Assembly (NCBI GenBank): GCA_905221605.1
Contig: CAJNDS010002435.1
Span: 841,277 to 905,276, forward strand
DNA: 64,000 bases
Direction of reading: 5' to 3'
Source of the DNA: Symbiodinium natans
Taxonomy: Eukaryota; Sar; Dinophyceae; Suessiales; Symbiodiniaceae
Shown here: positions 56,187 through 64,000 of the stretch, piece after piece
Layout: each line of letters begins with the position of its first letter
Numbering within the stretch: position 1 is the stretch's first letter
Translations under genes and position numbers: made by a program
The notes under the pieces: model-generated
Told to the model about the DNA's origin: nothing
Database searches by the model: none
The model's input: only the letters and a program-made list of their open reading frames with translations

Positions 56187-56935
56187 GCTTCTTGAAATTT
56201 ACGAACACTTACCCCCCGATAAGCAAGACTTAGAACCACCCCACATACGCAGCCTTTAAGGGCTTAAGGGGGTTTAAAATTCAGGGTTACATATATATTT
56301 GCTTCTTGAAATTTACGAACACTTACCCCCCGATAAGCAAGACTTAGAACCACCCCACATACGCAGCCTTTAAGGGTTTAAGGGGGTTTAAAATTCAGGG
56401 TTACATATATATTTGCTTCTTGAAACTTACGAACACTTACCCCCCGATAAGCAAGACTTAGAACCACCCCACATACGCAGCCTTTAAGGGTTTAAGGGGG
56501 TTTAAAATTCAGTGTTACATATATATTTGCTTCTTGAAACTTACGAACACTTACCCCCCGATAAGCAAGACTTAGAACCACCCCACATACGCAGCCTTTA
56601 AGGGTTTAAGGGGGTTTAAAATTCAGTGTTGCATATATATTTGCTTCTTGAAACTTACGAACACTTACCCCCCGATAAGCAAGACTTAGAACCACCCCAC
56701 ATACGCAGCCTTTAAGGGTTCAAGGGGGTTTAAAATTCAGTGTTGCATATATATTTGCTTCTTGAAACTTACGAACACTTACCCCCCGATAAGCAAGACT
56801 TAGAACCACCCCACATACGCAGCCTTTAAGGGTTTAAGGGGGTTTGAAATTCAGTGTTACACATATATATATATATGCTTCTTGAAACTTACGAACACTT
56901 ACCCCCCGATAAGCAAGACTTAGAACCACTCCAAA
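56187..56935. repeat. 114-bp tandem array, seven copies
   Basis: Units start GCTTCTTGAAA at 56186, 56301, 56415, 56529, 56643, 56757 and 56877. Period is 114 except where a TA tract expands the last interval to 120. Copies are nearly identical, which implies recent amplification. Each unit contains CTTACCCCCCGATAAGC and ends in TACATATATATTT. Confidence 0.95.
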
Positions 56936-56999
56936 AAAATTAATTACCTAGAGACCACAGGATCTTAAAGACTACGAAAAAATAGAAAAGACTACAAAA

Positions 57000-57360
57000 C
57001 GATTATAAGACTATTATATGAATATGGTAAAAGATGATAAAAGATGATAAAGATGATAAAAGATGATAAAAGATGATAAAAGGTGATAAAAGGTGATAAA
57101 AAGATGATAAAAAATGATAAAGGATGATAACGATAGAAGATGATTCAGATAAGGATGCTTTCCAAATGAGATCCCGAATTTTGACCCGATTAAAAGATGA
57201 TAAAAGATGACAAAAAAGATGATAAAGGATGATAAAAAGATGATATGAAGATGATAAGAAAAGCATATGAAGATGATTAAACATGATGGAAGATAATAAA
57301 AAGAGATAATATGAGAGATGATAAAATATGATAAAAGATGATAAGAAGATGATAGGGTAA
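57000..57360. repeat. GATGATAAAA repeat tract
   Basis: Degenerate GATAAAA/GATGATAAAA units make one strand purine-rich. Minus-strand frames appear as long SFIIFYHL-type peptides, which are low-complexity translations. Confidence 0.9.
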
Positions 57361-57990
57361 AGCAGCTGATTAATGTGTGGAAGCGGTTGAGAACGTGAGG
57401 GAGTGAAAAGTGAGCTGGGGGAGTAGGCATGGTGAGGGCGTTTGATGGTGGAGAGGGATGGGGGAGGGTTGGTGAAGAGAAAAACGTTTTTTTTGTTTAA
57501 ACTCTTTTTGGATGGTGAGAGAAAGAGGGGTGGTGGTTGGGCGGGGTGCCCAGCCCTGTGCCAGGGCCTTGGCCCCCTTGACCCTCCCTGGCCCACCCTC
57601 CACCCCGAGCTGGCTCTCCAGCCCCTCCACCCTTCGGCCAGCCCAGCTCCTTCAACCCCTCTCCGCTCTCCAGCGCCACCGGCCCCAGACCAGCCCACCC
57701 CAGCTCCAGCTCTTCAGCTCAGCCCTTGAAAGAGTGGGAAAGGGATGGCAGGGGAAGGGCGGGGGGGGTGGGGGCCCCTCCAGCCCACCCCAGAAGCCCA
57801 ACACCCCCCCCTCCACGCGCGCCAAGCTGGCTCTCCACCCCCCCCACCCCCCCACCCCCCGACCCCCCCACCACTCTCCAGCGCCACCGCCCAGCTCCAG
57901 CCCTCACCCCCTCCGGCCCTGGCCCAGCCCCAGTTCGGGGGGGGGGGGGGTAGCTGCGGGGAGGGGGAGAGGGGTCTGGTGACTGGTCTG
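57361..57990. other. G/C-skewed block between AT-rich arrays
   Basis: A sudden GC-rich island holds long C-rich and G-rich strands, GAGCTGGCTCTCCA repeated near 57607 and 57826, and a G-run at 57937-57950. Overlapping open frames on both strands are proline/glycine low complexity. No gene is called. Confidence 0.7.
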
Positions 57991-60464
57991 GAAAGGCCCC
58001 AGAATTAAATTTATTTAAGTTATTTAAATTATTTAAATTATTTAAATTATTTAAATTATTTAATAGGGTCAATTAAATAAAATAAATAATTTAAATAATC
58101 TTGCTTATTTAAATTATTTAAATTATTTAAATTATTTAATGGGAGGCAATTAAATAATTTAAATAATTTAAATAATTTTTGCTTATTTAAAATATTTTAA
58201 TTATTTAAATTATTTAATAGGGGTCAATTAAATAATTTAAATAATTTAAATAAATTAAATAATTTAAATAAATTTAATTCAGGAAACTTTCCAGACCAGC
58301 CAGAAAAAAAATCAATTAAATAATTTAAATCCCGCAGTTTAATTAAATCATTTACTTGAGCTGTCGGATTTAAATTATTTAATTGCTTTGCTGGTTGGCC
58401 TGGAAAGTTCCCGGAATTAAATTTATTTAAATTATTTAAATTATTTAAATTATTTAAATTATTTAAATTATTTAAATTATTTAAATTATTTAATAGGGGT
58501 CAATTAAATAAATTAAATAATTTAAATAATTTTGCTTATTTAAATTATTTAAATTATTTAAATTGTTTAAATTATTTAAATTATTTAAATTATTTAATAG
58601 GGGTCAATTAAATGAAGTAAATAATTTAAAGAATTTTGCTTATTTAAATTATGTAAATTATTTAAATTATTTAATGGGAGGCAATTAAGTAAATTAAATA
58701 ATTTAAATAATTTTGCTTATTTAAATTATTTTAATTATTTAAATTATTTAATGGGAGGCAATTAAATAAATTAAATAATTTAATTAATTTTGCTTATTTA
58801 AATTATTTTAATTATTTAAATTATTTAATGGGAGTCAATTAAATAATTTAAATAATTTAAATCATTTAAATAATTTTTGCTTATTTAAATTATTTTACTT
58901 ATTTAAATTATTTAATAGGGATCAATTAAATAATTTAAATAATTTAAATAAATTAAATAATTTAAATACATTTAATTCAGGAAACTTTCCAGACCAGCCA
59001 GAAAAAAAACAATTAAATAATTTAAATCCCGCAGTTTAATTAAATTATTTAATTGAGCTGTCGGATTTAAATTATATAATTGTTTTGCTGGTTGGCCTGG
59101 AAAGTTCCCGGAATTAAATTTATTTAAATTATTTAAATTATTTAAATTATTTAAATTATTTAAATTATTTCAATTATTTAATAGGGGTCAATTAAATAAA
59201 TTAAATAATTTAAATAATTTTGCTTATTTAAATTGTTTAAATTATTTAAATTATTTAATGGGAGGCAATTAAATAAATTAAATAATTTAAATAATTTTGC
59301 TTATTTAAATTGTTTTAATTATTTAAATTATTTAATGGGAGCCAATTAAATAATTTAAATAATTTAAATAATTTTTGCTTATTTAAATTATTTTAATTAT
59401 TTAAATTATTTAATAGGGGGTCAATTAAATACTTTAAATAATTTAAATAAATTAAAAAATTTAAAAAAATTTAATTCAGGAAACTTTCCAGACCAGCCAG
59501 AAAAAAAAATCAATAAAATAGTTTAAATCCCGCAGTTTAATTAAATCATTTAATTGAGCTGTCGGATTTAAATTATTTAATTGTTTTGCTGGTTGGCCTG
59601 GAAAGTTCCCGGAATTAAATTTATTTAAATTATTTAAATTATTTAAATTATTTAAATTATTTAAATTATTTAAATTATTTAATAGGGGTCAATTAAATAA
59701 ATTAAATAATTTAAATAATTTTGCTTATTTAAATTATTTAAATTACTTAAATTATTTAATGGGAGGCAGTTAAATAAATTAAATAATTTAAATAATTTTG
59801 CTTATTTAAATTATTTCAATTATTTAAATTATTTAATGGGAGTCAATTAAATAATTTAAATAATTTAAATAATTTTTGCTTATTTAAATTATTTTAATTA
59901 TTTAAATTATTTACTAGGGGTCAATTAAATAATTTAAATAATTTAAATAAATTAAATAATTTAAATAAATTTAATTCAGGAAACTTTCCAGACCAGCCAG
60001 AAGAAAAAATCAATAAAATAATTTAAATCCCGCAGTTTAATTAAATCATTTAATTGAGCTGTCGGCTTTAAATTATTTAATTGTTTTGCTGGTTGGTCTG
60101 GAAAGTTCCCGGAATTAAATTTATTTAAATTATTTAAATTATTTAAATGATTTAAATTATTTAAATTATTTAATAGAGGTCAATTAAATAAATTAAATAA
60201 TTTAAATAATTTTGCTTATTTAAATTATTTTAATTATTTAAATTATTTAATGGGAGTCAATTAAATAATTTAAATAATTTTTGCTTATTTAAATTATTTT
60301 AATTATTTAAATTATTTAATAGGGGTCAATTAAATAATTTAAATAATTTAAATAAATTAAATAATTTGAATAAATTTAATTCAGGAAACTTTCCAGACCA
60401 GCCAGAAATTATTTAAATTATTTAATTTCTTTAATAGGGGTCAATTAAGTCAATTAAATAATTT
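57975..60464. repeat. TTTAAATTA satellite in inverted-end modules
   Basis: ATTTAAATT nonamers fill modules at about 57975-58301, 58391-59000, 59088-59500, 59589-60000 and 60089-60406. Each module opens with CTGGTTGGCCTGGAAAGTT and closes with its inverse, AACTTTCCAGACCAGCCAG (about 28 of 32 bases match when inverted). Modules are separated by a conserved ~88-bp spacer containing CCCGCAGTTTAATTAAAT and GAGCTGTCGG. No coding capacity. Confidence 0.9.
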
Positions 60465-60564
60465 NNNNNNNNNNNNNNNNNNNNNNNNNNNNNNNNNNNN
60501 NNNNNNNNNNNNNNNNNNNNNNNNNNNNNNNNNNNNNNNNNNNNNNNNNNNNNNNNNNNNNNNN
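60465..60564. other. 100-N scaffold gap
   Basis: Exactly 100 N residues, the usual placeholder for a gap of unknown size. The satellite ends on the left; the second duplicate copy starts on the right. Confidence 0.99.
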
Positions 60565-63500
60565 GATTGCTAATTAACACTAACATCACGACAATCCTAA
60601 TCATCCTAATCTTGCTGGTAGTGCATATGTCTTTTGACAAGTCTACTACGAAACTGCACTATCTGTCGAGATTAGCCATATGACTAGTGCGAGTACTATT
60701 AATGTTCCACACTCTTTAGTAGGGGCCTCCTGAACAAAGTCAAAAATGGCCGGGCTGTTCAGGACACTCCGAGTGTTTGGGTTTGGGGGCGCGCGTTGGG
60801 ATCCTGAATAAAGGCAAACCGTCCGGGCGCCGTAAGAAAATTCCACGCGGCGCGCCTTTAAAGGATTGCTGGGCATCGCTGCCCTGTAGACTTATCCTAA
60901 CTCCTCTCTAATAAATTCATATATATCCCGTGGACAGTGTAAACAGGAACAAGAAAGGGGGAGGGGGGCAGGTCTAAAGAGGGTGCAACATCAGTGTTGT
61001 GAGCAATGTTTTTTAGCCCACCACTGGGAAACTCAACAATGTCACTAACAATAGTACCATAGCGTCATTAGCCCCTGTGGCATGATTAGTCCGATAAGAT
61101 TATAATATGAGATCAATTAGTAATATGATTAATGCGAGTAACATGAGTGCTAGCAAGCCTAATACAATTTATGACACTAGTAAGCTTGGTAATGTTGTAA
61201 CTGGAATTGCAATTTCTTGTCATTTACTTTTAGTTATGCTATTGATCATGCTAGTAAGCTAATACGCCTACTATACCGAACATTGCTGAATATAATACTA
61301 GTATCACGCTACTGATATTAGTAGTATTGGGACCATTCCTATAAACATGAAGAAAGGTTTACTTCTTGAGGTGTATTTTAGCTGCAGGATGGTTTGCGGT
61401 TAGTACTCCAGTGACTCTTTGGGCATAGTTTGGTCTTGTGCGCTCTAGGGACTTTACGAGGATACTCTACGGCTGCGTGCTTCAGCGATTCTGGAATACT
61501 CTAGCACAAGCCCTCCAGGGCTTTTCCGGTGATCCTTTCGGCTTATTTTGGAATACTTTGGGTTTTGGTATTCTAGAGACTCTTTCGGGCAACCGTGCAA
61601 ACCAATGAGTGATTTAGAAACCAAGTAAACTCATATTTTTCTAGAAGTACGTGGTGCAGGGAACTTTGTGGCCCACGCCGCAGAGCGATAGTGATAGCAG
61701 CAAGAAATCACTCGGGGGCTCTCTAAGACATCAATGAGTGTTGTAGGAACCAAGTAAATTTCGTCATACAAACACATGGTGTAGGTCATTTGTTGACCGA
61801 CACCACATAGGAACAGTGAGAAGACTATGAAATAACTAGGCCACCGTATATTAAATCAGTATGTGGTGTGGAACCAGGTAAATTTACGAGCACATGGTGT
61901 AGGGAATGCTGTGGCATACGCCACATAGGGATAGTAGAAAAACTCAAGAAATCACTGGGAAACTGTATATGATATCAATGAGTGTTGCGAGAACCAAGTA
62001 CATATTTTTATACAAGCACATGGTGTAGGGAGCGTTGTGACCCACAATACGTAGGAACTGAATCACTGGGCAACCGTACATTAAATCAATAGGAACTAAG
62101 TAGTTTTGCTTGTGCAAGCAAAGAACAATGAGAAAACCATTTAGTCACCAGGCAACGGTATAAAGTAATGAATCCGCATAACAATATCACCATGTTTACT
62201 GTTCATATCAATAGCGTTCTTAGCAGTGCTGGCATTGCTCATGTTCATTATATTTTGTGTTAGCGCGATCCGAAAGCAAGGCCCTTGCAAGGACGCTGTG
62301 ACTTTTCCTCGATACCATACGAGTACTATGCTGATACTACACGAATACTTTACCGCTGCCAGACTAGGTACCAGCACCAAGACCAAGACCAATAATAGTA
62401 CTAACACGAATGCTAAAACTACAAGAAACTCTATACTACACTACACTATACAAAATAGCCGGGACATAGCCGGGACTTTTGGGGTCTCTTTCGTTGCGTT
62501 TGTTTCATTCCTATCAAACGCTCGTATATGTATATTGTCAAAAAACTTTAAAGTTGCACATGCCGAATAATCCGACGTCCTATTTTATCTTGTCTTTTGG
62601 ACTTGCATTGTTGTTTTTGGCTTTCGCTTTGCTTTGTTTTCTTTGCGTGCTGCTTGCCTACATTTAAAATGCGGTTTGCTCATGGATCCATGACACGAGC
62701 AAAAAATCCTACACTGCTATTCTGAAAACGAATTCGTGGTTTTGTGGTCATGATAACTGTTCACGTTGCTGTTCTTGCACGCTGCTTGCCTATGTCTTTT
62801 CGAACTTGTGTTCTTCATTTATCTATAACACTTGGATCGATGAGGGGCGCTGGCAAGCTAAACAGCGAAAACACTCCGCCCGAGTTTCATTTCATGGGTT
62901 CGCGTTGCAGCTTCAGACTTTTACCCATTCGTGCCAACCCACAGCCCGAAAACACCCAGCACCTAGCCCTCCAGCATTAAACAAAACACATGAGCGAAAT
63001 GGACCGAAAGGCTGCTCGTTCATATATATATATATATATATATATAATGTTTTTACTTCCTAGTCTATATGTGCTCAATTACGTAATTTCATTGAGACAG
63101 TAGCGCACGTGCCTTTGCCATTGACATTTTGGATAGGTTCTTACAACAAAACATTTGTGGACTCTGCTTGCGACTTGTCAATTGTTGATATATTCCGTAG
63201 CAACTAACGGGGACACTGCTGGCGATCTGTGATTTTGGGACATCTTCTTTCAACAAAAAAACTACGGGGGACACTGCTTGCGATTTGTGAATTCAGAAGA
63301 AAACTAAGGGGGGACACTGCTTGCGATTTGTGATTTTGGCATATACACTTTCAGGGTTAAACTTATTGGGGACACTGCTTTTGTGATTTTGGGACATCTT
63401 CTTGCAGCATAAAAACTAAGGGGGACACTGCTTGCGATTTATGAGTTTGGATAGTTCTTCATTCAGCAAAAAACTATGGGGAACACGGCTTGCGATTTGT

Positions 63501-64000
63501 GATTTTAGCACATACTCTTTCAGCAAGAAAACTGAGGGTGACACTGTTTGCGATTTAGGAGTTTGGATAGTTCTTCATTCAGCAAAAACTATTGGGGACA
63601 TCGCTTGCGATTTGTGTTTTTGGAATTCTTTCAACAAAATCTCATGGGGACGTATCCATTACATTCCGTAACAAACTAAGGGGGACACTACTTGCGATTT
63701 GTGATTGTGGGACATCCTCTTCTTGCAGCAAAAACAAACTAAGGGGGACACTGCTTGCGATTTGTAACTTTGGAGAATACTCCTTCAACAAAAACTATAT
63801 ATGGGGGACACTGCTTGCGATTTGTGATTTTGGGACATCTTCTTTCAGGGGACACTGCTTGCCATTTGCGAGTTTGGCACATACTCTTGTAGAAAAAACT
63901 AAGAGGGACACTGCTTGCGACTTGGTTTTGGTACATAGGCTTAGAGGAAAAATATGGGGCACGCCGGGCACACTGCTTGCGATTTGTGACTTGGGACCAT
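60565..64000. repeat. Second copy of the ~3.4-kb direct duplication
   Basis: Near-identical to 51463-54900 with scattered substitutions and small indels. Its TA tract (63021-63047) is longer. It contains the ~120-bp repeats and the first part of the ~57-bp array (from about 63200), then runs off the window. It is either a true tandem duplication or two haplotype contigs placed side by side. Confidence 0.95.

Noticed and set aside
56187-56935. CRISPR-like look of regular 114-bp repeats
   Set aside because: There are no unique spacers; the whole unit repeats. It is a satellite in eukaryotic DNA.
57003-57698. 231-residue minus-strand frame rich in FIIFYHL
   Set aside because: Translation of GATAAAA repeats joined to a GC-skewed block.

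Overview
This window looks like nuclear DNA of a dinoflagellate, most likely a Symbiodiniaceae or other Suessiales alga. The main evidence is splicing: three genes can be rebuilt exon by exon from protein homology and reading phase. Their introns end in AG, nearly always followed by G, and start with GC or GA more often than GT. Supporting evidence is an interstitial CCCTAAA/TTTAGGG telomere-type block, very small exons in simple-repeat-rich introns, EF-hand exons of a dinoflagellate type, and every convincing gene lying on the + strand (dinoflagellates carry long one-direction gene blocks). I see no bacterial gene organisation, rRNA, tRNA or CRISPR array.

Layout. 1-1200: minisatellite and C/G homopolymer repeats. 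1499-5489: an E1-like/ThiF-family adenylating enzyme in at least 13 small exons. 6492-7847: an unrecognised two-exon gene. 7848-18553: sparse exon-like islands, including an EF-hand protein near 15.5-16.2 kb and the 3' end of a gene stopping at 18553. 18780-19196: interstitial telomeric repeats between inverted C/G runs. 19596-28400: a six-transmembrane voltage-gated cation channel with a C-terminal EF-hand pair; one of its introns holds about 930 bp of mixed triplet and pentamer repeats. 30064-38801: scattered exon-like islands and a 316-bp MITE-like foldback element. 40798-45111: an alpha/beta hydrolase with the full catalytic triad, followed by acidic and UIM-like exons near 47 kb that may belong to it. 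49758-50361: a second EF-hand gene fragment.

From about 50.8 kb the sequence becomes AT-rich and repetitive, with no convincing gene: unique AT-rich DNA with ~120-bp repeats, about 35 copies of a ~57-bp repeat (54.1-56.1 kb), seven copies of a 114-bp repeat (56.2-56.9 kb), GATAAAA repeats, a G/C-rich block and a TTTAAATTA satellite arranged in inverted-end modules (58.0-60.46 kb). A 100-N scaffold gap follows, then a near-identical second copy of the 51.46-54.9 kb sequence runs off the window.

The genes suggest calcium signalling (EF-hand channel, two EF-hand proteins), modifier activation or adenylation (E1-like) and ester or lipid hydrolysis, but nothing indicates they work as one system. 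Exon coordinates are my hand reconstruction; no transcript evidence was available.
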